DNA of 64,000 nucleotides from Pseudomonas kuykendallii (GTDB lineage Bacteria > Pseudomonadota > Gammaproteobacteria > Pseudomonadales > Pseudomonadaceae). The notes beneath the pieces are model-generated. The model saw only the letters and a program-made list of their open reading frames with translations. It did not search any database and was not told where the DNA came from. This document shows positions 19,216 through 27,983 of this stretch, in pieces. A program made the translations under genes and the position numbers. Every line of letters starts with the position of its first letter. Within the stretch, counting starts at the first letter, position 1. The DNA is taken from assembly GCF_900106975.1 (NCBI RefSeq), contig NZ_FNNU01000004.1:62001-126000 (forward strand), read 5' to 3'.

Positions 19216-20088
19216 TCACTTGGTCGGCTTGAGCCGCGCCAGCAGGCTCGAGGTATCCCACCGGTTGCCGCCCATGGCCTGGACTTCGCCATAGAACTGG
19301 TCGACCAGCGCCGTCATCGGCAATTGCGCGCCGTTGCGACGGGCCTCTTCCAGCAGGATCGAAAGGTCCTTGCGCATCCAGTCGACGGCGAAACCGAAGT
19401 CGAACTCGCCGGACAGCATGGTCTTGTGGCGGTTGTCCATCTGCCAGGATTGCGCGGCGCCCTTGCCGATCACCTCCATCACCGCCAGGCCGTCCAACCC
19501 TGCCTGCTGCGAGAAGTGCACGGCTTCCGCCAGCCCCTGTACGACACCCGCGATGCAGATCTGGTTGACCATCTTGGTCAGCTGGCCGCTACCCACCTCG
19601 CCCATCAGTCGCGACATCCGTGCGTAGCTCTGGATCACCGGCTCGGCGCGCGCGTAGGTTTCCGCCGCGCCACCAACCATTATCGTCAGCACCCCGTTCA
19701 CCGCGCCCGCCTGACCGCCGGAAACCGGCGCATCGAGAAAGCCCAGACCGCGTTCTTTGGCGGCGGCTGCCAGTTCGCGCGCGACCGTCGCCGAGGCGGT
19801 GGTGTGGTCCACCAGTACGCTGCCTGCGGCCATCCCGGCGAAGGCTCCCTCGTCGCCAAGAACCACGCCACGCAAGTCGTCGTCGTTGCCGACGCAGACC
19901 ATCACCAGCTCGGCGCCCTCAGCCGCTTCGCGGGGAGTGGCGCCACTGCTGCCGCCATGTTCGGCGACCCACTGCTCTGCCTTGGCCGCCGTGCGGTTGT
20001 ACACACGCACCTCGTGCCCTTTGCTTGCCAGATGCCCGGCCATGGGATAACCCATGACGCCCAGGCCGATAAAAGCAACTTTCGCCAT
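19216..20088 (-). CDS. NAD(P)-dependent beta-hydroxyacid dehydrogenase
   Basis: A 290-residue member of the 3-hydroxyisobutyrate / tartronate-semialdehyde reductase family. The Rossmann motif GLGVMGYPMAGHL starts at residue 8, the substrate loop LDAPVSGGQAGAVNGVLTIMVGG and the catalytic lysine segment GQLTKMVNQI are present. It oxidises or reduces a short beta-hydroxyacid; the exact substrate cannot be read from sequence, and mmsB or garR labels would be a guess. Stands alone, minus strand. Confidence 0.88.
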   Translation of the reverse strand: MAKVAFIGLGVMGYPMAGHLASKGHEVRVYNRTAAKAEQWVAEHGGSSGATPREAAEGAELVMVCVGNDDDLRGVVLGDEGAFAGMAAGSVLVDHTTASATVARELAAAAKERGLGFLDAPVSGGQAGAVNGVLTIMVGGAAETYARAEPVIQSYARMSRLMGEVGSGQLTKMVNQICIAGVVQGLAEAVHFSQQAGLDGLAVMEVIGKGAAQSWQMDNRHKTMLSGEFDFGFAVDWMRKDLSILLEEARRNGAQLPMTALVDQFYGEVQAMGGNRWDTSSLLARLKPTK

Positions 20089-20185
20089 GACACACCTCTA
20101 GATTTGCGGTGTCGAAGCCTAGCACGGCATCCATCCCGTTCTGAACGCCGTTGAGCGCGCCCCACCCGATCACTGGAGGAAGCCT

Positions 20186-20737
20186 ATGGGACACTGGCTG
20201 GTACTCGATCTGGAAGCCACCACCGAGGAAGGTGGCTGGCCGGTCGACGAAATGGAGATCATCGAAATCGGCGCCAGCCTGGTGGACGCCACGGGTCGTG
20301 AAATCGACCACTTCCAGCGTTTCGTCCGCCCGCTTCGGCGCCCCTTGCTGACTACGTTCTGCCGCGAACTCACCCATGTAACGCAGAACGACATAGATGC
20401 CGCGCGGCCACTGAGCCAGGTCTGGCCCGCCTTCGAGCGCTGGCTGGAGCCGCATCACCCACGACTTCAGGGTTGGGCGAGCTGGGGTGATTACGATCGG
20501 CAGCAGTTGCACCTGGAGTGGCAACGTCAGCAACTGGGCAGTCATCTCTCCAGCCTTGCCCATACCGATCTCAAGCGCCACTTCGCCAAGGTCCGTCAAC
20601 TGAAACGTCCGGTAGGCCTGCATGCCGCGCTGGCGCTCGCCGGCATGAGCTTTCAGGGCCAACAGCATCGGGCCCTCGACGACGCCCGCAATACCGCGCG
20701 CCTGCTGCCGCTGGCGTTCGACGGCCGAACGGGATGA
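20186..20737 (+). CDS. DEDDh 3'-5' exonuclease
   Basis: A 183-residue protein with the ExoI motif (LVLDLEATTEEGGW, Asp and Glu metal ligands), a middle Asp in WASWGDYDRQQL and the ExoIII motif HRALDDARNTARL. It belongs to the DnaQ/ERI1-KapD-like exonucleases. The site GGAGGAAG precedes ATG 20186. Likely acts on RNA or ssDNA ends in the cytoplasm; substrate unknown. Confidence 0.85.
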   Translation: MGHWLVLDLEATTEEGGWPVDEMEIIEIGASLVDATGREIDHFQRFVRPLRRPLLTTFCRELTHVTQNDIDAARPLSQVWPAFERWLEPHHPRLQGWASWGDYDRQQLHLEWQRQQLGSHLSSLAHTDLKRHFAKVRQLKRPVGLHAALALAGMSFQGQQHRALDDARNTARLLPLAFDGRTG

Positions 20738-20798
20738 CGCACCGCAGCGGCTTGGGCATACTGGCCGCCCAATTTGAATCCCCCTTCGAGGAGCCCGC

Positions 20799-21080
20799 AT
20801 GTTCAAGGTAAACGAGTACTTCGACGGTACCGTAAAATCCCTTTCCTTCGAGCTGAACCAGGCCCCGGCCACCGTCGGCGTCATGGCCCCCGGCGAGTAC
20901 GAGTTCGGCACCAGTCAACTTGAAGTCATGCACGTGATCGCCGGTGCGCTGACGGTCAAACTGCCAGGCAGCGATGCCTGGGAAACCTTCGACGCCGGCA
21001 CCCGCTTCACCGTACCGGCGAACAGCAAGTTCCAGCTCAAGGTGTCCGTGGATACCGCGTACCTCTGCGAATACCACTGA
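20799..21080 (+). CDS. ppnP: Pyrimidine/purine nucleoside phosphorylase
   Basis: A 93-residue single-cupin protein of the PpnP (YaiE/DUF1255) family, which phosphorolyses several nucleosides. The family core is clear: [66 protein letters not shown] and the terminal AYLCEYH. Full length, with GAGGAG upstream. A GC hairpin follows. Confidence 0.93.
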   Translation: MFKVNEYFDGTVKSLSFELNQAPATVGVMAPGEYEFGTSQLEVMHVIAGALTVKLPGSDAWETFDAGTRFTVPANSKFQLKVSVDTAYLCEYH

Positions 21081-21089
21081 CCCGCCGTC

Positions 21090-21110
21090 GACCCCGTAAC
21101 CGGCGGGGTC
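21090..21110 (+). terminator. Hairpin after ppnP, possible terminator
   Basis: GACCCCG / CGGGGTC with a seven-base loop ten bases after the ppnP stop. It is followed by GCCTCCCTCC, not a T-run, so intrinsic termination is doubtful. Confidence 0.35.
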
Positions 21111-21289
21111 GCCTCCCTCCCCGCGTCATCGTGCTCATCGAATCCTGAAACGCCGCCCTGCGGCTCCGCGCTTAAAAACAGCTCTGCCCCCTATCCCTGA
21201 GCCCGTCTCTACGATGCCGAATTGATCCCGAGCATTCGGCGGCGTATTGGGGTGCGGCAAAATACAGCACTCACCAGGGGAGTGCGCGG

Positions 21290-21829
21290 ATGAAGAACAG
21301 CATCAAGCCGACGGGAAAAGAAGTCCGGTTCAATGATCGGGAGATGATCATCTCCAAGAGCGATCTCAGCGGGCGAGTGACGTACGCCAACCGCTGCTTC
21401 ATGCGTGTCGCCAACTATTCCGAGACTCAGGTGCTCGGTCAGCAGCACAGCCTCATCCGCCACCCGGACATGCCGCGTGGCGTGTTTAGACTGCTCTGGG
21501 ACACCCTGCAGCAGAACCGCGAGTTCTTCGGCCTGGTGAAGAACATGAATTCGGACGGCGACTTCTACTGGGTCTTCGCCAACATCACCCCGGATTGCGA
21601 CCTCCAGGGCAACATCATCGGCTACTACTCCGTCAGGCGCCCGGCTCCGGCCTCGGCGGTGCGCGTCATCGAGCCGGTGTACCGCCGGATGCTGGAGATC
21701 GAGCGCAACGAACCGAAGAACGAGGCGCCCCTCGCCTCCCTTGCCTATCTGATGGAGCTGCCGGCGCAAGAAGGCCTCAGCTACGACCAGTTCATCCTCA
21801 ACCTCTACCAGCAAGGGGAACGGCAATGA
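21290..21829 (+). CDS. PAS-domain energy-taxis sensor (Aer N-terminal half, CetB-like)
   Basis: A 179-residue soluble protein containing one PAS domain at about residues 15-120. It matches the Aer PAS module: [26 protein letters not shown], then [37 protein letters not shown] and [12 protein letters not shown]. In E. coli and P. aeruginosa this module is fused to a chemoreceptor; here it ends with a clean stop that overlaps the ATG of the receptor gene (ATGA). It probably binds FAD and reports redox state to the downstream protein, as proposed for CetB with CetA in Campylobacter. RBS AGGGGAG. Confidence 0.85.
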   Translation: MKNSIKPTGKEVRFNDREMIISKSDLSGRVTYANRCFMRVANYSETQVLGQQHSLIRHPDMPRGVFRLLWDTLQQNREFFGLVKNMNSDGDFYWVFANITPDCDLQGNIIGYYSVRRPAPASAVRVIEPVYRRMLEIERNEPKNEAPLASLAYLMELPAQEGLSYDQFILNLYQQGERQ

Positions 21830-23295
21830 GCCAGGCCATGCGCAGTCAGACCAGCCGACACAGCCCCTTCCTCAATCAGAAATTCATCATCTGCTGCACG
21901 GTCTTCGTCACGCTCAACCTGCTGCTGGCCGGCTGGCAGATGCTGACCCTGGGTTTCAGCTGGCCGCAGGTCCTGGTGCCCTGCATCTCGATCGCCTTCA
22001 GCCTGTACGCCATCGCCCACAGCAAGCGGCCCATAGCGACGCTCAACCAGATGGCGCGGGTGATCCTCTCCTGCCGCGAGGGCGATCTGCACCAGCGCAT
22101 CACCCACACCGCCGGCCTGGGCGAAGTCGGCAAGGTCGCCTGGGAACTGAACGAGTTTCTCGATCTGGTGGAAACCTACTTCAAGGAAATCAACACCTGC
22201 TTCGGCATGGTCGCCGAGCGCAAGTTCTACCGCCGCGCCCTGTCGGCCGGGCTTCCCGGCGAGTTCGCCACCTCGCTCAGCCATATCAACCAGGCAATCA
22301 CCGCGATGGAGGAAAACACCCGCTACGTGATGCGCAACCGGTTGTCCTCCAGCCTGCATGCGCTGAACACGTCCAACCTGCTGACCAACCTGCGCGGCAA
22401 CCAGAACGACCTGAACGTCGTCGCCGCGGAAATCGAATCGGTTGCGGCGATCGCGGAGCGCAACCGCGACAACGCCCATGACAGCCGCCAGGAAGTCGAT
22501 CAACTCAACGACTCGCTGGCCCACATCAACGAACGCATGCAATCGATGGCGGAGTCCGCCGATGCGCTGGGCAACGCCAGCGGCAGCATCGGGCAGGCGC
22601 TGCGGATCATCGCAGAGATCGCTGAGCAGACCAACCTGCTGGCGCTCAACGCGGCGATCGAAGCGGCCCGCGCGGGCGACATCGGCCGCGGCTTCGCCGT
22701 GGTCGCCGACGAGGTGCGTGCCCTGGCACACCGCACCAAGCAGGCCACGGGCGAGATTTCCGGAATCATCGGCGGGTTCCGCGAGCGCGTGGGAGTGATG
22801 GTCGAACAGACGCTGAGCACCGGCCAGCAGAGCGCAAAGGTCAGCGCACAGGTGGACGCCTTCCGCAGTCGCTTCAGCGAATTCGCCAGCAGCTCGCAGT
22901 CCACCATCGAGCAGCTTAGCCGCGCCAAGGACCTGTCCTTCGCCTCGCGGGTGAAGATGGACCACATCATGTACATGCAGAACGCCTACGCACGCGTCGA
23001 AGGCACCGATAGCCAGTACGGCATCGACGAGGGCAGCCCGCAGGACTGGTATCACAACGGCACGGGCCAGGCCCTGTTCGGGCAGACCAGGGCCTATCGC
23101 GACCTGGAGCGCCCGCAGTCGGACATGCATCAAGCCGTGGCCAAGGCCATGGACCTGTCCGCCCAGGACTGGGAGAGCGACGAGCAGGTGCACGATGGCA
23201 TCGTCAATGCCTTCAACAGCGCCGAAGGCGCCAGCCGCGAGGTGATCCGGCAGATCGGCAACATGGTCGACGAAAAGCACCGTGCCCAGGCGTGA
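21826..23295 (+). CDS. Chemoreceptor partner of the PAS sensor (CetA-like)
   Basis: A 489-residue membrane chemoreceptor from ATG 21826. Residues about 20-68 form two close hydrophobic helices without a periplasmic sensor, then HAMP-like sequence and the signalling hairpin [20 protein letters not shown]. The C-terminal 110 residues ([40 protein letters not shown]) resemble a CZB zinc-binding domain, but by my alignment the cysteine and one histidine of the usual His-Cys-His-His ligands are replaced. It is coupled to the PAS gene by a four-base overlap and most likely forms with it a two-protein aerotaxis receptor. Confidence 0.88.
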   Translation: MSQAMRSQTSRHSPFLNQKFIICCTVFVTLNLLLAGWQMLTLGFSWPQVLVPCISIAFSLYAIAHSKRPIATLNQMARVILSCREGDLHQRITHTAGLGEVGKVAWELNEFLDLVETYFKEINTCFGMVAERKFYRRALSAGLPGEFATSLSHINQAITAMEENTRYVMRNRLSSSLHALNTSNLLTNLRGNQNDLNVVAAEIESVAAIAERNRDNAHDSRQEVDQLNDSLAHINERMQSMAESADALGNASGSIGQALRIIAEIAEQTNLLALNAAIEAARAGDIGRGFAVVADEVRALAHRTKQATGEISGIIGGFRERVGVMVEQTLSTGQQSAKVSAQVDAFRSRFSEFASSSQSTIEQLSRAKDLSFASRVKMDHIMYMQNAYARVEGTDSQYGIDEGSPQDWYHNGTGQALFGQTRAYRDLERPQSDMHQAVAKAMDLSAQDWESDEQVHDGIVNAFNSAEGASREVIRQIGNMVDEKHRAQA

Positions 23296-23510
23296 GTGCC
23301 GGCCCGGCGCAGCGACCGCAGGTCGAGAACCACAGACGCGCGTTTCATTTCGCGAACTCCGCGCCGACAAGCAAGGTCAACCACGAGAGCCGGGCGGACG
23401 CGATTGCGGACAGGCCGGCCTTCGTTTTCTGGCGCCTCGACAGGTGCCCAATGTCACGGTGCGTTCATCTGGGTTGCCTAGACTGCGCGCGAACCGATGA
23501 GGAGACAGCG

Positions 23511-23687
23511 ATGAATCAACCCCATGACGACAATGAACCCCGCGTGGTCCATGTCGACCCGCAACAGCCGGTCGGCGGCGCCATCATCGATGCGCACGGC
23601 CAGGAAGTGCCGATCACCGAGAAGATGATCCAGCACGCCTGCGAGGAGCTGGATGACGAATGGTTCCTGGCGCCCGCCAAGAACTGA
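23511..23687 (+). CDS. PA1571-like small conserved protein
   Basis: A 58-residue acidic protein starting MNQPHDDNEPRVVHVDPQQ with GAGGAG upstream. The segment GGAIIDAHGQEVPITEKMIQHAC is what I recall as the core of the Pseudomonas PA1571 family. No membrane segment or signal. Function unknown; the location between the aer region and pdxB agrees with conserved Pseudomonas gene order. Confidence 0.75.
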   Translation: MNQPHDDNEPRVVHVDPQQPVGGAIIDAHGQEVPITEKMIQHACEELDDEWFLAPAKN

Positions 23688-23703
23688 GCCCTCGCGCACA
23701 ATG

Positions 23704-23733
23704 AAAAAGCCCGGCACAAGCCGGGCTTTTTCA
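23704..23733. terminator. Bidirectional intrinsic terminator
   Basis: AAAAAGCCCGGC / GCCGGGCTTTTT with loop ACAA, between the convergent PA1571-like gene and pdxB. Confidence 0.85.
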
Positions 23734-23744
23734 TTGATGCCGGA

Positions 23745-24887
23745 TCAATCCAGCGTGCAGCCCAGGGCCCGAACCCAGCGCGCCAACTCGCCGGCCTCCC
23801 CGTCCAGGGTAACCCGCAGGCCATCGATCTCGCGGCGCAGCGGGTAATGCTTGCGCAGCGCATCGAAGGCGCCACGACGCGACGAGGGATCGCCGTGCAG
23901 GCTGCGGCGGAAATCCGCGTCGTCACGCCGAGGGTCGTACACGGCGCGACAGAGCGTAGCCAGGGCCCATTCGGAATCGGCGTCGGCCTGCAACGCGAGT
24001 TGCGTCAGCCAGGGCGCGGGAAGCAGAGCGTCCAGGCTCACTTCGGCGGCAACACCCAGCCACTCGCAAAAGGCGCCATGGATCTGCGCCGTGCCACGCA
24101 GCTTGCCGTCCAGGCTGTAGCCGGCGATGTGCGGCGTAGCGAGGCGGCACAGCGCCGCCAGTTGCGGATCGGCCAGCGGCTCGCCTTCCCAGACGTCGAG
24201 CACCGCGTCGAGATCCGCTCGCCGCTGCAGGATGTCGCTCAGTGCAGTGTTGTCGACCACCGCGCCCCGCGCCGCGTTGATCAGCCACGCCCCCGGCCTG
24301 AGCGCCGCAAGCTGCTCGCGCCCTATCAAATGATGGGTCGGCCAGGCGCCCTCGCGCGTCAGCGGCGTGTGCAGGCTGATCGCATCGCACTCGCGCAGGA
24401 TGGTCGGCAGGTCGACGTAATCGCCGCCCTCCAGCGCCTGCCTGGGCGGATCGCACACCAGCACCCGCCAGCCCAGCCCGCGCAAAACGTCGAGCAGGCG
24501 CCCGCCGACCTGGCCAGCACCGACCACCCCGTAGCAACGCTCGCGCAGCGAGACGCCGTGGTGCTCCGCCAGGGCGAGCAGGCTGCCGAGCACGTAATCC
24601 ACCACACCGCGTGCGTTGCACCCCGGCGCGCTTGCCCAGGCGATGCCGGCTTCATTGAAATAGTCGAGATCGAGGTGGTCGGTGCCGATGGTGCAGGTGC
24701 CGACGAAACGCACCACGCTATCCCGCAACAACTCCCGGCTGACGTCGGTCACCGAGCGCACCAGCAGGACCTCGCTGTCGCCTAGCGCCGCGCGATCGAT
24801 GCCGCGGCCGGGCTGGCGTCGAATGGGGCCGAAGGCGCCGAAGAAGGCATCGACCAGGGGAATGTTTTCGTCGGCGAGGATTTGCAT
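23745..24887 (-). CDS. pdxB: Erythronate-4-phosphate dehydrogenase
   Basis: A 380-residue 2-hydroxyacid dehydrogenase of vitamin B6 (PLP) synthesis, converting 4-phosphoerythronate to 3-hydroxy-2-oxo-4-phosphobutanoate. The start [20 protein letters not shown] is the PdxB N-terminus; a nine-residue upstream extension was rejected. NAD-binding [21 protein letters not shown], the catalytic Arg ([10 protein letters not shown]), Glu ([11 protein letters not shown]) and His ([17 protein letters not shown]) are present, and the C-terminal PdxB dimerisation domain is complete. Confidence 0.96.
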   Translation of the reverse strand: MQILADENIPLVDAFFGAFGPIRRQPGRGIDRAALGDSEVLLVRSVTDVSRELLRDSVVRFVGTCTIGTDHLDLDYFNEAGIAWASAPGCNARGVVDYVLGSLLALAEHHGVSLRERCYGVVGAGQVGGRLLDVLRGLGWRVLVCDPPRQALEGGDYVDLPTILRECDAISLHTPLTREGAWPTHHLIGREQLAALRPGAWLINAARGAVVDNTALSDILQRRADLDAVLDVWEGEPLADPQLAALCRLATPHIAGYSLDGKLRGTAQIHGAFCEWLGVAAEVSLDALLPAPWLTQLALQADADSEWALATLCRAVYDPRRDDADFRRSLHGDPSSRRGAFDALRKHYPLRREIDGLRVTLDGEAGELARWVRALGCTLD

Positions 24888-25000
24888 GCACGGGCTCCAG
24901 TTCGAGGCGGCCATTCTAAGCCATGCGACGACATCCGGGTTTTCCGCCCCTTCGTCGCTGCGTACACTACGCGGCCTTTCCGCACCCGCTCAGGATCACC

Positions 25001-26389
25001 ATGTCGTTGAAATCCCGCTGGGGCCGGGTGCGCCAGGAGCTTGGCGCGCTGTTCCGCCTCGCCACGCCGATCATCATCGCCCAGTTCACCCATACCGCCA
25101 TGGGCTTCACCGATGCGCTGATGGCCGGGCGGGTGAGCCCACGCGACCTCGCCGCGGTGGCGCTGGGAAACTCGATCTGGGTGCCGCTGTACCTGTTCAT
25201 GACCGGCGTGATCCTGGCGACCACGCCCAAGGTTGCCCAGCGTTTCGGCGCAGGCCAGCCGCAGGAGATCGGCCCGCTGGTTCGCCAGGCGTTGTGGCTC
25301 GCGCTGTTCCTCGGCTGCAGCGCCGCCACGCTTCTTTGGCATGCGGACGTGGTCCTGCGCGCCATGGGCGTCGAGACCAGCCTGATGGAGCCCAGCATGG
25401 GCTACCTGCGCGCCATGGCCTTCGGTTTTCCGGCCGTGGCGATGTACCAGGCGCTGCGCTGCTTCAGCGACGGTATCGGCTATTCCCGGCCGAGCATGTT
25501 CCTCGGCATCTTCGGGCTGCTGATCAACATCCCGGCGACCTATGTATTCGTCTTCGGCAAGCTGGGCCTGCCGGCGATGGGCGGCGTGGGCTGCGGCTGG
25601 GGCACGGCGCTGGTGATGAACTGCATGCTGCTCGGCCTGCTGGGCTGGATCAAGCTGGCGCCGCGCTACCGCCCCAGCCAGCTGTTCGCTCACTTCGAGA
25701 CCCCGTCGTGGCAGCCGATACGCGGCCTGCTGACGATCGGCCTGCCCATCGGCATCGCGATCTTCGCCGAGTCGAGCATCTTCGCCGTGATCGCGCTGCT
25801 GATCGGCGGGCTGGGTGCGACGGTGATGGCCGGCCACCAGATCGCGCTCAATTTCTCTTCGATGATCTTCATGCCGCCGCTGTCGCTGGGGATCGCCGTC
25901 ACCGTGCGGGTCGGCCAGGCGCTGGGCCGCGGCGAGCCCCGCGAGGCGCGCTTCTGCGCCGGTGTCGGGATGTTCTCGGCGCTCTGCTATGCCTGTTGCT
26001 CGGCGACGCTGGTGATGCTGCTCAGCGAGCACATCGCACGCATCTACACCGAGGATTTGGCGGTGATCGCGGTGGCCGGCAGCCTGCTGTTCTACGTCGC
26101 GCTGTTCCAGTTCTCCGACGCCATCCAGGTAACCGCCGCCGGCGCGCTGCGCGGCTACCAGGACACCCGTGCGACGATGATCTTCACGCTGCTGGCCTAC
26201 TGGGGCGTCGGGCTGCCGGTGGGTTACGCGCTCGGCCTGACCGACTGGCTGGGCGAGCCGTCCGGGCCACGCGGGCTTTGGCAGGGCCTGGTGGTCGGCC
26301 TGAGTTGTGCGGCGGTATTGCTGGCCACGCGCCTGGCACGCAGCTCTCGCAAGAGGATCTACAAGGCGGCGCGGCGCGCGAGGGCCTAG
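25001..26389 (+). CDS. MATE family multidrug efflux transporter
   Basis: A 462-residue protein with twelve predicted helices starting [28 protein letters not shown]. Features of the NorM branch include [29 protein letters not shown] and [35 protein letters not shown]. It exports cationic drugs in exchange for Na+ or H+. P. aeruginosa PmpM is the closest named type I would consider, but orthology needs a search. Its stop codon is shared tail-to-tail with tusA in a CTAG. Confidence 0.92.
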   Translation: MSLKSRWGRVRQELGALFRLATPIIIAQFTHTAMGFTDALMAGRVSPRDLAAVALGNSIWVPLYLFMTGVILATTPKVAQRFGAGQPQEIGPLVRQALWLALFLGCSAATLLWHADVVLRAMGVETSLMEPSMGYLRAMAFGFPAVAMYQALRCFSDGIGYSRPSMFLGIFGLLINIPATYVFVFGKLGLPAMGGVGCGWGTALVMNCMLLGLLGWIKLAPRYRPSQLFAHFETPSWQPIRGLLTIGLPIGIAIFAESSIFAVIALLIGGLGATVMAGHQIALNFSSMIFMPPLSLGIAVTVRVGQALGRGEPREARFCAGVGMFSALCYACCSATLVMLLSEHIARIYTEDLAVIAVAGSLLFYVALFQFSDAIQVTAAGALRGYQDTRATMIFTLLAYWGVGLPVGYALGLTDWLGEPSGPRGLWQGLVVGLSCAAVLLATRLARSSRKRIYKAARRARA

Positions 26390-26625
26390 TCGGCCTTCTT
26401 GCGTATCCAGTAGAGGTAGGTGCCGCCCTCCTCCTGCTGTTCGACCAGATCGTGGCCGAGAAAGACGCAGAACTTGGGGATGTCGCGCCGCGTCGACGGA
26501 TCGGTGGCGATCACCTTGAGCAGCCCGCCGGCGGGCAGGTCACGCACCTGGTTGTGCAGCATCATCACCGGCTCGGGGCAGTTGAGACCGGTGGCATCCA
26601 GAACGGCATCGTGTTGCAGGGACAT
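26386..26625 (-). CDS. tusA: Sulfurtransferase TusA
   Basis: A 79-residue SirA-like protein. [21 protein letters not shown] contains the CPxP motif whose cysteine carries persulfide sulfur from IscS towards TusBCD-E for tRNA 2-thiouridine formation. The C-terminus ([29 protein letters not shown]) is complete. Four-base tail-to-tail overlap with the MATE gene. Confidence 0.95.
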   Translation of the reverse strand: MSLQHDAVLDATGLNCPEPVMMLHNQVRDLPAGGLLKVIATDPSTRRDIPKFCVFLGHDLVEQQEEGGTYLYWIRKKAD

Positions 26626-26673
26626 CGAGGTACTCCAGAAAGGCTGGCGGTCATTGTCGCCGATGCGCCGCGC

Positions 26674-27726
26674 TCAGGACAGGCGGCGCAGATGGCAGGT
26701 CACTTCCTCGCGGTCGTGATAGAGCTGTTTGCAGGCAATCGAGACCTTGATCCGCCGCGCCGCGAAACCCTCTTCCAGGCGTTGCAGCAGGCGCCTGACC
26801 TCAGCGTAGCGCTGCTTCATCGGCAGTTTGAGGTTGACCACCGCCTCGCGGCACAAGCCCTCGCCGATCCAGGTTTCCAGCAGCGCCGCATTGCGTGCCG
26901 GCTTCTCGACGATGTCGCAGACCATCCAGTCGACCGGCCGCTTGGGTTTCCAGGTGAAGCCGTCGACCATCAGGTGCTGGACCAGTCCGGTATCCATCAG
27001 GCTTTGCGCCATCGGACCGTTGTCGATGGCGGTCACCAGCATGCCGCGACGCACCAGTTGGTAGGTCCAGCCACCGGGAGCGGCACCGAGGTCGACGCCG
27101 GTCATGTCGTCCGCCAGCCGCTCATCCCACTGCTCGCGCGGAATGAAGGTGTGCCAGGCCTCCTCCAGCTTCAGCGTCGAGCGACTCGGCGCCTCACGGG
27201 GGAACTTCAGCCGCGGGATGCCCATCGGCCAGAGCGCGCTGTTGCCCGCGTCGGCGATGCCGAGAAACACCTCCCGTCCGCTCCGGAACGTCAGCAGCAG
27301 GCGCGGCTTGCTCGCATCCTCGACCAGCCGACCGGCCTGCAGCAACGCCTTGCGCAGCGGCGCCTCGAACTTCCTGCAGAAAGTCGACAGTTCCTTGCCT
27401 TCGTTGGTATCGAACACTTCCAGCCACAGGCTGCCGCACACCGGGTAGCGCTGCAGTTGCTCGAGCAACACCTCGATACGCTTGGCCTCGGGCAGTTGCT
27501 GGTACTCACCGCGCGCCCACTGGCGAGGAAAGATCAGTTCGGAAAACGCCAGCTTGTGCATCAGCCTGGCGCTGCCGCCGGCCTCGCTGCAGACGAACTC
27601 GGCATAGGCGCTGTTCGGTTTCGCCTTCGAATAGCCCGCCACCTGCAGACGCGCCGCATGTTCGGCGATCTCGGCGCAGACTTCGTTCTCGAAACCGGGG
27701 CGGCAATGCAGCAACAGGGTATCCAC
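26674..27726 (-). CDS. rlmM: 23S rRNA 2'-O-ribose methyltransferase RlmM
   Basis: A 350-residue protein that methylates C2498 of 23S rRNA using SAM. The start is GTG at 27726 (VDTLLLHCRPGFENEVCAEIAEHA), chosen because GGAGA lies seven bases before it and RlmM proteins begin at this point; the ATG much further upstream would add 59 unrelated residues. N-terminal THUMP-like domain, then the Rossmann methyltransferase with DLGAAPGGWTYQLVRRG and MVCDIVEKP. Confidence 0.94.
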   Translation of the reverse strand: MDTLLLHCRPGFENEVCAEIAEHAARLQVAGYSKAKPNSAYAEFVCSEAGGSARLMHKLAFSELIFPRQWARGEYQQLPEAKRIEVLLEQLQRYPVCGSLWLEVFDTNEGKELSTFCRKFEAPLRKALLQAGRLVEDASKPRLLLTFRSGREVFLGIADAGNSALWPMGIPRLKFPREAPSRSTLKLEEAWHTFIPREQWDERLADDMTGVDLGAAPGGWTYQLVRRGMLVTAIDNGPMAQSLMDTGLVQHLMVDGFTWKPKRPVDWMVCDIVEKPARNAALLETWIGEGLCREAVVNLKLPMKQRYAEVRRLLQRLEEGFAARRIKVSIACKQLYHDREEVTCHLRRLS

Positions 27727-27983
27727 GTGACGCTCTCCAGAAGCGGGCAACCGCGTGATGCGGCCCCCGGGCGGGGCGCGCATGATAGCCGACGCGGGAA
27801 CCGGGGGCGTATCGGTCTGTCCAGTGAATGGCGGCGTGAGTAAAGCCGGCCCATCTTCCACAGTCGGCCGCACGCGGCTTCGACAGGCCAGTATTCGCCG
27901 CACCCGCTACCGTACTCAAGGCGCCGGCTCGATCCGGCACCACCGGCAACGCCCTCGACCGTGGGCCGCAAGGAGATACGCAA

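Noticed and set aside
21111-21289. Sigma-28 promoter for the PAS-receptor pair
   Set aside because: GCCGAATT at about 21217 lacks a TAAA or TCAAG at the right distance; TAAAAACA further upstream is not followed by a suitable -10.
21800-21830. Frameshift that split an aer gene
   Set aside because: The junction is a normal ATGA overlap with full domains on both sides; treated as a genuine gene pair pending comparison.
21805-23370. 521-residue frame antisense to the receptor
   Set aside because: Shadow of the CetA-like gene; no motif.
24682-27843. 1053-residue open frame on the plus strand
   Set aside because: It runs out of frame through the MATE gene and antisense to pdxB, tusA and rlmM; the product is Arg/Gly/Ala-rich with no family motif. 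Long false frames are expected in high-GC DNA.
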